Positions 1-10,862 of a stretch of 64,000 nt of DNA are shown here, one piece after another. The stretch comes from Monosporascus cannonballus (Eukaryota; Ascomycota; Sordariomycetes; Xylariales): the NCBI GenBank assembly GCA_004154925.1, contig QJNS01000298.1, positions 20,645 to 84,644 on the forward strand. The letters run 5' to 3'. A program made the translations under genes and the position numbers. The notes under the pieces are model-generated. The model worked only from the letters and a program-made list of their open reading frames with translations, was not told the DNA's origin and made no database searches. The first letter of the stretch is position 1. Each line of letters begins with the position of its first letter.

Positions 1-2352
1 ACTGATTTGGTTGATGGATCCACAGGGTAATAAGACCTGGCCCGTCTCGAAACTTGATGATGTTTCTGTTTGACGTCTTCTGTGTTGGGGGGAGCTAGCC
101 CTTGAAGAGAGCCTCTCGGGTGTCTTCGTATCTTCAGACGCGGCATGGCCTCGACGGAGACGCGATGGGGTTATAGTCGGTTTGGTCTGCTGTGTGATCG
201 ATGGTGAGGGGGACTTTCCTATTGGGTCATTCAATCTGTAGGCACTGACCTCTTCTCCTCTGTCGTAATATACGGTACTATTGTCAATGGGGCCTTCGAA
301 ATACCCTGGTTCAATACCCGGCACCTTCTCGTGAATCTGAGGGGTCCTTAGACGGGTACCCCACGGCGTGGGTCCGTTGCCGGAAAAGGGACTTGTAGTA
401 TTCCCAAGGAGAGGGGGCTCTGGCAATTCATCTGGCGTGGCTTGGATTCCGATTTCCGCGGTTGACATAGTTTGGATCCCGATTTCCGCTGTTGGTGTCT
501 TCACGTAACCTTGCTCCTCCACCCATTCTGCAGCAGTTTTCGGCTCTGTTGAGAGCAAGTCGGCATCAGGTGCTTCGTCTTGACCCGCCGGCAAGCACTT
601 AGGCGCTAGACCGTTAGCGACTTCGTCGCCTTCCTCGGAATCGCCGAGAGACAACGTATCTAGACAAATCATCTCAATATCTTTCTCGATCCTTGTGCGT
701 AGGCGATCCAGTGTTTCCTCCTTTGTGTTTTGGGAATTTTTCTTTTTGTCATCTGCCTTGTCCAAGGGCTCTCGAGCCACCAGCGTCTTGTCTATGATGA
801 AGTGGCCGCGCTTGTGGGCAGTCATACGAACGGTCATAGCATTTCGTCGCAAAATGTCTGTGACGCTGGTCTGCATCCTATCAAGGATAGCTTCGATGCT
901 CCTTCGTGAGTGGGTACTTGTCGGTCCTATAGTGAAAAGGAGAGGCTCCTGCAAAGCCCAGCCGCGACCACGGAGTTCTATGATTCTGAACTCCAGATCG
1001 TTCAGGCGGCTTACCTTGCCGTCCGCGTCATTCCGGATCCTTATGAAGGCTTGCTCGAGGCCTTTCGTAAAGCTCTCGCAGTCTTGACCTCGAGGATGGG
1101 AGAAGAGTGTCGTTTTGATAGTTACGGTCCGGCGTAGATGCTCATATTGTGGCCCGAGATTGTTCTTGATCTCCAGCTCCAACTCCGAGCCATTGCCGTC
1201 GTGCTGCCGACAGTGCTGACACCCATCTGAATAAGTGCAGGAGCGATGCCGCTCCTCAAATGATTCTCTCTCGGACCGAATAATCCTCTCCAAGGAAAAT
1301 GAGGCCTCGAAGAACAACCTCTCCGCTGTCTCTAGATTCAGGGGTGTCGTCTGTTGGCTGTTCACCTCGACTGTGTTCTTCCACTCCACAGGTACGCGGC
1401 GATGGTGTCGGTTTGTCATGCTTAGGTGGATAGTGTAGCCGGGAGTCCACTCAAAACTTTGTGACTTCTCGAGGAAATAGGTGCGTGGTATGCATGACAT
1501 TGGCTGTACTCGTCCAGGACCACGGAACGGATGCGTTTCCGGGCTGAGTGAGTGATCGTCCCGTATCGGACCATCCCTCCACGCGAATCCATGGTCATGG
1601 CGCATCAAGAAAAATCCGACGATGTGATGTGTCTCGAGAGCGATCTCACGCGCATCGTCAGCCGTAAGGGGTGCCTTCTGATATGACTTGAAAGACCTAG
1701 TGGCCCATAGCTCAGCTCCTCGATTAATCTGTACGTCGAGTTCAAACCTCGCGGGCTTTCCGGTCCCATCATCTTTCGTATGCTCTAGAGCGCTGGAGTC
1801 CTTGCGGGTAAGCAGCTCTTCGGAGCAGTGATCCACCCGACGGAGTAGACCCTGGCATAGCTTTTCGGTGACGACGAGTGATGATGATCCTGCATAATGG
1901 CGGCTGTATGAGAAGTCAAGGGGCTCATCGAAATGCAACGAGACCTTAATGTTCAAATCCGCCGTATACAGCGGGGTGCATAGCTCGGTATGAGATGACG
2001 CGGTCTCGAGGCCGGGATGCGACGGCGCTGCCTCAAGACCGGCGTGCGGTGGCGCGGCTTCATCCGCCTCGAGCAGAGGTGGTACATCTCTAGCCGATCT
2101 TGTTGCTATTGATTCTGAAGCTGACTTTGGTCTTGATTCTGCAATGGACCTCGCTATTGATTCCGGAGCCGACTTTGTTATTGATTCCGGGGCTGAATGG
2201 GAAATAGACTCCGAAGCCGACTTTGCTATCGACTCCGAGTCCCCTTGTTTCTTTTCAGTTTTGAAAGTGAAACTTCTGGTGATACCTTTAGTGATGCCCT
2301 TGAACTTCGTTACCGACGACTTAGACTTCCTTCTCTCAGCGGGATGGTCCAT
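1..2352 (-). CDS. Unrecognised large protein, 3' end outside window
   Basis: An uninterrupted reading frame of 784 codons runs on the minus strand from an ATG at 2352 to the left edge without a stop; I checked every codon line for TAA/TAG/TGA. An in-frame stop lies just upstream (2383-2385), so the start is well placed. The N-terminus is basic and Ser/Thr-rich (about residues 1-38), followed by six degenerate eight-residue repeats (residues 40-87) and then a mixed, globular-looking region of about 400 residues rich in charged and aromatic positions. The last ~180 visible residues are low-complexity and acidic, with a duplicated decapeptide beginning TAEIGIQ. No signal peptide, membrane segment or catalytic motif is evident. 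I do not recognise the family; fungal 'hypothetical protein' is the honest label. Frame integrity over 2.3 kb is strong evidence that it is a real gene. Confidence 0.85.
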   Translation of the reverse strand, partial: MDHPAERRKSKSSVTKFKGITKGITRSFTFKTEKKQGDSESIAKSASESISHSAPESITKSAPESIARSIAESRPKSASESIATRSARDVPPLLEADEAAPPHAGLEAAPSHPGLETASSHTELCTPLYTADLNIKVSLHFDEPLDFSYSRHYAGSSSLVVTEKLCQGLLRRVDHCSEELLTRKDSSALEHTKDDGTGKPARFELDVQINRGAELWATRSFKSYQKAPLTADDAREIALETHHIVGFFLMRHDHGFAWRDGPIRDDHSLSPETHPFRGPGRVQPMSCIPRTYFLEKSQSFEWTPGYTIHLSMTNRHHRRVPVEWKNTVEVNSQQTTPLNLETAERLFFEASFSLERIIRSERESFEERHRSCTYSDGCQHCRQHDGNGSELELEIKNNLGPQYEHLRRTVTIKTTLFSHPRGQDCESFTKGLEQAFIRIRNDADGKVSRLNDLEFRIIELRGRGWALQEPLLFTIGPTSTHSRRSIEAILDRMQTSVTDILRRNAMTVRMTAHKRGHFIIDKTLVAREPLDKADDKKKNSQNTKEETLDRLRTRIEKDIEMICLDTLSLGDSEEGDEVANGLAPKCLPAGQDEAPDADLLSTEPKTAAEWVEEQGYVKTPTAEIGIQTMSTAEIGIQATPDELPEPPLLGNTTSPFSGNGPTPWGTRLRTPQIHEKVPGIEPGYFEGPIDNSTVYYDRGEEVSAYRLNDPIGKSPSPSITQQTKPTITPSRLRRGHAASEDTKTPERLSSRASSPQHRRRQTETSSSFETGQVLLPCGSINQIS
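2092..2235 (-). repeat. 24-bp coding minisatellite, six units
   Basis: Six tandem 24-nt units lie inside the N-terminal part of the long minus-strand gene. Each encodes an octapeptide of the form ESI[AST][KHR]SA[SP]; units four to six are degenerate (for example ESIARSIA, ESRPKSAS). The unit length is a multiple of three, so unit gain or loss keeps the frame open. A Ser/Lys-rich low-complexity linker is the likely structural outcome. Confidence 0.85.
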
Positions 2353-3208
2353 CGAAACAGTCGTAGCTTCAAGGATGTTTTATAAAAAATGAGGACGCCT
2401 TAGCAGTGTGAATTGGAGAACTCGACCATATCTGACCACCCCATGGCACTCAAATGCATCCAGCCATCCTTTATGTTGTTTATCTGAAGTTCTAGCTCTA
2501 CCTTATGTGGGACTACCTTTTTTGGGTGCATCTCTTGAACCACTTAATGAGTTGGCCAAAGCACCAGTCTGCATTGTCCGTACCTGATGGGTAAAACGAA
2601 GAAGGGCGGCTTTGACGTGTCAGCTAGCCTTGTAAGGTAGACACCGTATTGGGCCTTACTGCTTGGAAACAGCATGGTACGGGACATGGTGGCATGTGGC
2701 GCGACAGTCATGGGCTTCAAGGTTCAAGTGTTCAATCGGGCATCGGTGTGTGGTTGGTGCCAGCGCTCTGCCACATGTCACCAGCGCCGGCTATGTCTAA
2801 CCGCCGGTAAACTCGGTACTCTAGAATTAATCCTGGGATATGCGCTGGCATATCTTGCGTCATTCATGAGATGCATATTCCGCATAGCCGCAAGCGATTT
2901 AGGACCTGAGCTGTTTAGCGCCTACTGGTATATTTTCATCGCTTCTTACTTCAGGCACTGACCACTCAAAGCCCTTTAAACGCGCGGGGTAACTCAGGTT
3001 GCGCTGAAGTTACTACATGACTTGCATGCAGGTACATAAGTGGCCATCTATATACAACCTCGGCACGTTGAGTTGAGAACCATCCTATATCTAGCTATGC
3101 TACAAGTGGGTATGATATATATAGAATAAAGAGGACTTCGATCATACCATGACGCCTTCCAATGCTATATCATTCCGCCTAGCCGGCTTAACGCCCCATG
3201 TCCACGGC
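2353..3208. other. Intergenic, 856 bp
   Basis: This stretch lies between the start of the partial minus-strand gene and the stop of HSP78, so it should hold the promoter and 5' leader of the former and the 3' UTR of the latter. Short plus-strand ORFs here (for example 2674-2961) have no recognisable content. I see no RNA gene or repeat. Confidence 0.6.
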
Positions 3209-5608
3209 TTATGCAGCTTGTTCCTGGAAAACCTCCAGCCCACTATTATCCTCCTTGATGCGAACGCCAGCCTGGTCGCCTTTCCTCAGCTCTCCCCTGA
3301 TGATCTTGTCGGCAAGACCATTGCCAATCTCGGTCGTAATGAGACGGTTCAAGGGTCTCGCGCCAAACTTGGGGTCGTAGCCGCGCTCTGCTAACCACTG
3401 TCGCACCTTATCATCGACATTTAAAGTTATGCGACGATCATTCAGCCGTTCTTGCAACTCCCGGAGGCGGATATCAACGATATCCCTTAGAGCCTCCATG
3501 GAAAGCCGCTTGAACACTATGAAGGAGTCGATCCGGTTCAGGAACTCGGGAGGATAGCTTGCGCCAACGACATCGAGGACGGCCTGCCGTACATCTGGAC
3601 TGATTTCGCCGTCGGGCGTCTCGGTGTACGGGTGCGTCGGGTCGGCGCCCACGAGGATGTCAGCACCGAGATTTGAGGTAAGAACAATGATCGTGTTCCT
3701 GAAATCCACCTTGTGACCTTGCGCATCCGTCAGGTACCCATCGTCAAGGACCTGTAAGAGCAGCGCAGAGATGTCGCGGTGAGCTTTCTCGAACTCATCG
3801 AACAAGAGGACAGCGTACGGCTTCCTCCGCACGGCTTCCGTCAGCTGACCGGCATCGTCATACCCGACGTAGCCAGATGGAGCGCCAATCAATCTTGATA
3901 TTGTGTGCTTCTCCTGGAATTCGCTCATATCAAACCTGACGACTGCGGATTCGGTCGAGAATAAGAAACCAGCGAGCTTCTTGCATAACTCAGTCTTACC
4001 GACACCAGTCGGTCCGAGGAAGAAGAATGAAGCCAGAGGACGATTGTCTCCACTCAAACCGGCTCGTTGCATGCGGACAGCATCTGCGACGGCCTTCAGC
4101 GCCTCATCTTGACCACGTATCGACTCGCGTAGCATGTCCTCCATGTGTATCAACTTCTCTACATGGCCAGACGTGAGTTTCGACACAGGTATGCCAGTCA
4201 CCCGCGACACGACATTCGCGATATCGTCAGCCGTAACAGAATCATGGATCAAGGTGTCAGGGCCCTCGGACTCGCGGCTCTGTTCACCATCCTTGGGTAA
4301 TTTCTGCTCTAAATTTGGTATGACACCGAAGCGCAATTCGGAGGCACGAGCGAAATTACCCTGTCTCTGCGCCTGGTCCAGTTCAATGCGGGCTTTGTCG
4401 AGCTCTCCTTGAACTTTCTTCAGAGCTTCGATCTCACTTCTCTCCTTCTCCCACCGTTCGCTCAAGGCCTTTGCTTCGTCTTGCAGGTTTTTCAAGTCTG
4501 CCTCCAACTTTTCACGGCGCTCTCGACTCGCGACATCTTTTTCCTTCCGGAGACTCTCCAATTCGATTTGAATCGTCATTATCCTCTGGTCTAGCCGCAT
4601 TATATCCTCGGGTTTGCTTTCTTGCTGTAGGCGTAGGGAGCTTGCGGCTTCGTCCATAAGATCGATGGCCTTGTCAGGGAGAAACCGGTCGGTTATGTAG
4701 CGGTTCGACAACGTCGCTGCTGCTACTAGTGCGCCGTCGGTAATCCTCACACCGTGGTGGACCTCGTATTTGTCCTTGATGCCTCGCAGAATACTGATGG
4801 TATCTTCAACAGAGGGCTCGTTTACCAGGATCGGTTGGAAACGCCGTGCCAGTGCTACATCCTTCTCAATCAACCGATACTCAGCCAATGTTGTGGCTCC
4901 GCAACACTGTAGATCGCCACGCGCCAACGCTGGCTTGAGGAGATTGGACGCATCGATCGAGCCCTCTGCCTTTCCGAGTCCAAGCAAGGTATGTAGCTCG
5001 TCAATGAATAGAATGACTTCGCCGTTGGCTTGTTGGACTTCTCTTAGCACTCGTTTCAACCGTTCTTCGAAATCGCCTCGGAACTTAGCGCCAGCGATAA
5101 GTGATCCCAAGTCAAGAGATATGACCCTCTTGTTTTTTATGCTTTCCGGCACGTCTCCTCTTACTATTCGCAGGGCTAGGCCTTCGAGGATTGCTGTCTT
5201 CCCTGTACCGGCATTTCCGATTAAGACGGGGTTGTTCTTGGTCCGTCTTGATAGTACTTGGATGGTGCGCTGAATTTCTCCGTCTCGTCCGATAACAGGG
5301 TCGAGCTTTCCATCTTTAGCTCGGGCGGTGAGATCGATACCAAACTCTTCTAAAGCAGGCTTCTCTGGTTCGCCGCCCATATTCATGCGGTGTGTACCGC
5401 CGGGGGGGTGTGGTCGTCCATTCGCATAAGTTCGAGCAGGTAGGTTAGGTAAGGATATACGACCTAAATTGTTCGCTGTGCCTATCAATGCAGCCCGCGA
5501 TAATGATGAAGGCTGTATACTAAATCGGGCGAGGGCCTTAAATGAGCCAGACACTCGTGCGACTCGGCTTGAAGATGTAAGGAGCTGTCGTTTAGCTAAC
5601 ATGTCCAC
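3209..5608 (-). CDS. HSP78: Mitochondrial Hsp100/ClpB disaggregase Hsp78
   Basis: A 799-residue intronless ORF. It is an AAA+ disaggregase of the mitochondrial matrix that works with the mitochondrial Hsp70 to resolve aggregates. The first ~70 residues are basic and free of acidic residues, ending in a plausible cleavage context (PARTYAN), as expected for a matrix presequence. As in yeast Hsp78, the bacterial ClpB N-domain is absent and the first AAA+ module follows directly: Walker A GNAGTGKT (131-138), Walker [12 protein letters not shown] (~200-210). A coiled-coil M-domain occupies about 330-440. The second module has Walker A GPTGVGKT (532-539) and Walker [11 protein letters not shown]. 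Length matches the family (about 810). The start at 5608 and Met3 at 5602 are equally plausible. The gene is transcribed divergently from eEF1B-beta across a 754-bp shared region. Confidence 0.96.
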   Translation of the reverse strand: MDMLAKRQLLTSSSRVARVSGSFKALARFSIQPSSLSRAALIGTANNLGRISLPNLPARTYANGRPHPPGGTHRMNMGGEPEKPALEEFGIDLTARAKDGKLDPVIGRDGEIQRTIQVLSRRTKNNPVLIGNAGTGKTAILEGLALRIVRGDVPESIKNKRVISLDLGSLIAGAKFRGDFEERLKRVLREVQQANGEVILFIDELHTLLGLGKAEGSIDASNLLKPALARGDLQCCGATTLAEYRLIEKDVALARRFQPILVNEPSVEDTISILRGIKDKYEVHHGVRITDGALVAAATLSNRYITDRFLPDKAIDLMDEAASSLRLQQESKPEDIMRLDQRIMTIQIELESLRKEKDVASRERREKLEADLKNLQDEAKALSERWEKERSEIEALKKVQGELDKARIELDQAQRQGNFARASELRFGVIPNLEQKLPKDGEQSRESEGPDTLIHDSVTADDIANVVSRVTGIPVSKLTSGHVEKLIHMEDMLRESIRGQDEALKAVADAVRMQRAGLSGDNRPLASFFFLGPTGVGKTELCKKLAGFLFSTESAVVRFDMSEFQEKHTISRLIGAPSGYVGYDDAGQLTEAVRRKPYAVLLFDEFEKAHRDISALLLQVLDDGYLTDAQGHKVDFRNTIIVLTSNLGADILVGADPTHPYTETPDGEISPDVRQAVLDVVGASYPPEFLNRIDSFIVFKRLSMEALRDIVDIRLRELQERLNDRRITLNVDDKVRQWLAERGYDPKFGARPLNRLITTEIGNGLADKIIRGELRKGDQAGVRIKEDNSGLEVFQEQAA

Positions 5609-6362
5609 AGAGTTGAAGCGTGGTTGTAATGAATAGGACGTGGTTCTCTTTCGAAGAACTGATCAACAGAGAGTTACCCTGTTCAGGAGAGACATAGTTG
5701 ATAGATATAGAAGAGGCGAGAGAGCGGAACAAAACTTAGTGCTCTGAAAAATATCGTGACGATTGCTTCATCAATGTCCCTCTGGAGCTTTCCAGCTGTT
5801 TCGGAAAGCGCGCCACTGACAGGTACGGTATCTGGGCGCCACTTTTTACGGTATGAGATCACTCCTTATCTTATCAGCATAGGTAGGGCAGGAACTGCAG
5901 GCGCGGTTTGGGTGGCCTTGCGCCTCAGGTAGCAATTGGTCGCAGGTGACTCAGTTGGCACATTTGCTGTGTGGTTGGTTCTTCTTGTACGTGCGTCGGC
6001 TCCTTGGGTGAAGTAGGCGAAGCTACCCCTCAGGCCCCTCCTCCGCTTGTTACTTTTTACATACATACGCCGCAGGGATACGGACCATATGATCGAAATT
6101 TGCCACGATCCAATTTGGTCTCCATATCCACTTTTCACAGAGGGGCCCTGGCTTCTAGCCCAGCAACGTCCGGGCGACCTGCTCAATTTTGATATTTTTT
6201 TCCTTTCAACCCCACCATCCACCTCCCCCAATTCAAATCTCACAGTGACTCCTCCGGCCCTTTTCTCCCCTCTCGTTCTCCTTCCTTTTCACACTTCACC
6301 GTTATTTTCAACAAGATACCCTCCTGTTTCTCTTCTCATATTTCCTTCTTTAAGCCGTCGAG
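5609..6362. promoter_or_regulatory. Divergent promoter, HSP78 / eEF1B-beta
   Basis: The 754-bp spacer between two gene starts on opposite strands must hold both promoters. Close to the HSP78 start there is a partly symmetric TTC/GAA cluster (5643-5659, centred on TTTCGAAGAA) that loosely resembles a heat-shock element, but the five-base phasing is imperfect. The last ~150 bp before the eEF1B-beta start are CT-rich, typical of highly expressed fungal genes. Short ORFs here look spurious. Confidence 0.5.
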
Positions 6363-7502
6363 ATGGGTTTCACTGATCTTCTGACCGACGCTGGTCTGGC
6401 TAGTAAGTTTTCTCCGTAAATTCAGTTGTGTGCCGCCTCCTCAAGCAGCAGCAGCAGCTAACGCGTTAATTTTCAGTGTTGAACAGCTGGATGACCACTC
6501 GATCATACGTTGTCGGGTAAGTATTCCGACTTGTTTATTCTTTCGGCAAGTATAGCTATTAAGTGCGATGTCGCTTAGTGTGACATCTCGCCTTCTCGCC
6601 CTTCGCGCATTGCCGGTCTAATCACCCCTTTATGATGAGAAAATTGGTCCGTGTTTCTGAGCAGACTCAAGACCTGTCAAATGAGGACGCATACAATAGC
6701 ACTCTGTGCATCTCTGATTCTACAACATCAATTCTTGTTCTACCACGCAAAGTTGAACATGTAGAGCTTGTGCTGATCATCTCCAAGTTACTCCCCTTCG
6801 CAGGCCGACGTCGCTACTTTCAAGGCCCTCAGCTCTGCGCCTGACGCCTCCAAGTACCCTCACGCCGCAAGATGGTACAAGCACATCGCCTCGTTCGAGG
6901 ACGAGTTCCCTACCCTGCCTGGTGATGCCTCTAAGCCCTACACCGTCTACGGACCGGATGTCGCTGAGGTCACCCTAAACCCAGCCAAGGCGCCGGCCGC
7001 CGAGGAGGAGGAAGATGACGTCGACTTGTTCGCCAGCGATGACGAGGAGGAGGATCCCGAGGCTGTCAGAATCCGTGAGGAGCGTCTTGCTGCCTACAAA
7101 GAGAAGAAGGCCGCGAAGCCGAAGGTCGCCGCCAAGTCTGTTGTTACTATGGATATCAAGCCTTGGGGTATAATTCGTTGCCCGCTCTAGGGGAATCAAT
7201 GGGCTAATTGGAATCCTAGATGATGAGACCGACATGGTGGGACTTGAGAAGGCTGTCCGAGCCATTGAGAAGGACGGTCTCGTCTGGGGTAAATCCCAGC
7301 TGGTCCCTGTCGGTTTCGGTATCAAGAAGCTGCAGATCAACCTGGTTGTCGAAGACGAGAAGGTCAGCCTTCAAGAGCTGGAGGAAGAGATTGCGGAGCT
7401 CGAGGAATTCGTCCAGTCCACCGATATTGTAAGTTGACCGCCTACCCACATTCCTGGTCGACTTGAGCTAATCTTTCCTAGGCCGCTATGCAAAAGCTAT
7501 AA
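6363..7502 (+). CDS. EFB1: Translation elongation factor 1-beta (eEF1B-alpha, GEF)
   Basis: Five exons: 6363-6402, 6477-6516, 6788-7167, 7220-7428, 7482-7502. The product is the guanine-nucleotide exchange factor that recharges eEF1A with GTP. The N-terminal part has a GST-like segment ([15 protein letters not shown] across exons 2-3), then an acidic hinge ([20 protein letters not shown]), then the catalytic domain beginning KPWDDETDM and ending in the canonical short tail AAMQKL. Exon 3 must start after an AAG acceptor at 6785-6787; the nearer CAG at 6801-6803 would delete YSPSQ and break the frame. Family-typical length of about 229 residues. All introns have GT donors and AG acceptors. It is divergent from HSP78 and tail-to-tail with PurH. 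Confidence 0.95.
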
Positions 7503-8492
7503 GTTGCTCTTCAAAGAGCACACGACATCTGTTGCATTCAACACCCTCATTGCATGATGAACGATCGGAAAAGGTCATGACACACGTTGATGATTTTGAT
7601 GATAGGGTGGACGACGCGATGAAACATGAGGCACAAAATCTGCCGAGACATAGCCTGCAGATGCCATATAGACATGAACGAAGAAATGCAATGAATCCTA
7701 TGATAACTCTAGCTGGGATACGCCACTCGTCTGGTCTTGCCTACATTAACGCGCTTACCCCTGGATGAACTACTTGGTGGGCGTCTCAAGTCAACGTAAT
7801 ATGGTAAAGCTTAGGGATTAGGAAGCCCTCTTACATGCATATAGACTTGGGATATAGATAAGTTACAGATTATTACATCCAAGGATCATGCTTACGCTCG
7901 TCAACTTGCTATGTTATAACTGGCACATTAATCTACTTCTGGAGCCACTGCCTGTCCAGACCCCTACTCCTTGTCCCAGAAAGACTCTTCTTCCCCGATC
8001 GGCCATGTGGCAGATTCGTACTGAGTAGCAGTAGTAAGCCCACGTGCGGCTCTGGGTCATTTGGTCAGAACAATTAAACTTTTAAAAGGAGGATAAGTCG
8101 TTATGGCTGCTCGTCGGCAAATGCCGTGTAGGTAGAGGGATCGCACACAGCCAGCGTTTCCAACAGAGGGGCTGACATCAGGTTGTCGTCGATCATTTAA
8201 AACCACGGAACGGAATCTATTCATCGCATCGTGTCGGACATACAAGGCCCCATTGCCCAAATAGCCGTCACCGGCAATTATGTACAAGAGAACCATAGAA
8301 AACAAAAAGGCGTTTCCAGATCATTTAACCGCCGCCGCCGCCGCCCGTTTTCAAGTCGCCCGCCTTCCCTAGCTGTCTAGGAGACTTGCTGTCACCATCA
8401 CGTTGGGGTATCTTTTTGTTTATTTATTCGCCTTTACTACTTTTCATTCCTCACAAATTTACGTCTCTTTCATGCCATCGCGTGGGTGAAGT
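7503..8492. other. Intergenic between convergent genes
   Basis: Tail-to-tail spacer of about 990 bp between eEF1B-beta and PurH; expected to hold both 3' UTRs. A short (GCC)n tract lies near 8328-8346. Small ORFs (7532-7768 plus, 8057-8305 minus) show no family resemblance and I do not call them. Confidence 0.55.
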
Positions 8493-10421
8493 CTAGTGAT
8501 GGAAGAGCCGGATGTTCTGCTCCACGAAGACGATACCAAGCTTCTCGGCCGTCTCATAGACCGCAGAGTCGTTCTGGCTACCTCCCGGCGCCGCGATGTA
8601 CTTAGCGCCCGATCGGTGTGCCCGGTAGACGTTGTCGGTGAAGGGGAACTAGTCTTGCGTAAGTTTAGGTCACATTGGATGGTAAGATCATGATAGTAGA
8701 TAGAGGGTCGGGGTGAGGGTTTGCTTACGAAGGCATCGCTGGAGACGGCGACGTCACCGAGCTTGCCGGACCACTCTTCCCGCTCCTCTTCCGAGAAGGC
8801 GGCGGGAACTTGCTCGAAGACGGCTTCGAAGGCCTCGCGCTCCGGGCCGGACTTCGGCAGTTCGCCGCTGACGAGCAGGTCGATGGCGTTGCTCTTCTCC
8901 GGTCGCTTTGTGCCCTTCTTCCACTTAATGTCCAGAACACGGGGATGGAAGCGGAACCACCAGTTGTCGGCCTTGTCGCCCGCGAGACGAGTGCAGTGAA
9001 TGCGGGACTGCTGACCGGCACCTAGCCCTATAACCTGTCCGTTCTTGGCATAGCAAACTGAGTTGCTTTGCGTGTACTTAAGTGCGATAGTGGCCACAGT
9101 AAGATCTCTGGCAGCTTGCTCGGGGAGAGTGAAGTCCTTCGGCGTGACGGTTCGGCTGAAGGAAGTGGGGGAGATCTCGATGTCATTGCGATGTTGCGTC
9201 AGAGTAACACCATAAACAGTCCGGACCTCTGTATGGTCAGGCTGGAAATCGGGGTCCATCTGCAATACAAGATACTTGCCGCCCTTCTTCTTCTTCAGAA
9301 TCTCCAGCGCGGCATCCTCGTAACCCGGCGCGATAACACCATCGGAAACCTCCTTCGAGATAATCTTTGCGGTAGGGACGTCAACGACATCGCTCAAGGC
9401 GATCATATCACCGAAGCTGCTCATGCGGTCGGCGCCACGAGCACGCGCATACGCCTGAGCAAGGCCCGACGTCTCAATACCCTCAATATCGTCGACAAAA
9501 TAGACTTTGCGCTCCTCGGGGCTCAGGAGGACGCCGATTGCGGCGCCTGCGGGGGACACATGCTTGAAGCTGGCAGCAGCAGGCTTTCCAAGGGCAGTCT
9601 TGAGTTCCTTGACCAGAGGCCAGCTGTTCAGCGCATCCAATAGGTTGATATACCCAGGAGCACCACATAAGACCTTAAAGGGGAGGTCCGAAGATGTGGT
9701 GTAGGCAGAAGCGGGCTTCTGATGTGGGTTGGCTCCATACCGCAGGGCGAGCTGCTGTTGGCCATTGCCAGCGTATCGGCCACGGAAGAAAGCCGAGATA
9801 TTAGCATCGTAATCCGCCGTGTGCTGGAACGCCTTCAGAGCATATCTGTTGCGGCTCTCCTCCTTGATCTCCCCGCTCTCGAGCTCCTTTAGGAATTCGG
9901 GATAATCGTTCGGGTCGCTTAGGATGGTGACCCTCGCATGGTTCTTGGCTGCCGCCCGAATGAGGGTGACGCCTCCGATATCGATCTCTTCGACGGCTTC
10001 CGGAACGGTGACATTGGGCTTCGCGATGGTGTCTTTGAAGGGGTATAGGTTGCAAATGACGTAGTCGACCTTATCAATGCTTTGCTCGGCCAGGTCCTTC
10101 TCGTCGGAAGCTAGGTTTCGGGCCAGTATTCCGGCATGAACGGCCGGGTGCAGGGTCTTTACTCGGCCAGCGAGCATCTCTGGGGCTTTAGTGATGGCCG
10201 AGATGTCCCTGCCTCACATTGTCAGTTCATCGAGCTCTCCATATAAAGCGAGGTCCTACGGCGGTAACGTACTCAACTGGGAAGCCTGACTCGCGAATCA
10301 TCCTGGCAGTACCACCGCTAGCCAGAATGCGGACCTGCTGGGCCACAAGTCCTTTAGCCAGGTCCAGCAGACCGGTCTTGTCGAAGACGGAGACAATAGC
10401 AATCCTCTGGGGAGCAGACAT
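8493..10421 (-). CDS. ADE17: Bifunctional AICAR transformylase / IMP cyclohydrolase
   Basis: Three exons on the minus strand: 10273-10421, 8729-10208, 8493-8648, giving 594 residues (yeast Ade16/17 are about 592). It catalyses the last two steps of de novo IMP synthesis. The N-terminal cyclohydrolase (MGS-like) domain begins [19 protein letters not shown] and contains the SGGTA and GRVKTLHP motifs; the C-terminal transformylase domain has the KHVSPAGAA active-site motif (Lys and His) and ends in RLFHH. Intron 1 splits Glu in [16 protein letters not shown]; intron 2 lies between two Phe codons ([14 protein letters not shown]). The upstream in-frame ATG (10562) would add 47 residues without family support, so I chose 10421. 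The symbol follows yeast; ADE16 is equally valid. Confidence 0.95.
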
Positions 10422-10862
10422 CTTTGGGGATTTGCGGCCAGATTTCCGATATGGGTTATGGGCGGATTGTCTTTGAGAGGTGGCCGAGAATAGAGTTTGC
10501 AGAAGCAGTCCGGAAAGTCCGATATGGAGGAATCGCTTGCTATCTTGAGTTCCTACCAACACTAAGATAAAATGGCGGGGTCAATTGTAGGGGGGGATAA
10601 ATTTTACCTGGAGATCGCGGGGCACTGGATTTCTTGCGACTTAGAGGGGCCGTTTACGGCGCTGACCCACTGAGGCTAAGGGTTCAATTAACGCGAACTA
10701 TAAAGTGTACTTGCTATATCGACACGCGTGCTCCTCGCGCAACCAAGGAGAGCACTCTTGTCCATTCTACCCGTCGATGCGACTATGAAGAGTCGTGACG
10801 ATTGCCATTGTTGATATAAACTCTTGCCTAATTTCCATGAATTCAGTGCTGCTGTTCTCAGA
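10422..10862. promoter_or_regulatory. Divergent promoter, ADE17 / PSF1
   Basis: A 441-bp head-to-head spacer. It must carry both transcription starts; I see no convincing specific operator. The small minus-strand ORF at 10688-11083 overlaps PSF1 exons and is a shadow. Confidence 0.5.

Noticed and set aside
9068..9643. 191-codon plus-strand ORF opposite ADE17
   Set aside because: Shadow of the PurH exon; no recognisable motif.
10422..10562. 47-residue N-terminal extension of ADE17 from an upstream in-frame ATG
   Set aside because: PurH proteins start a few residues before the S-V-x-D-K-T motif; the extension has no family support and lies in the shared promoter.
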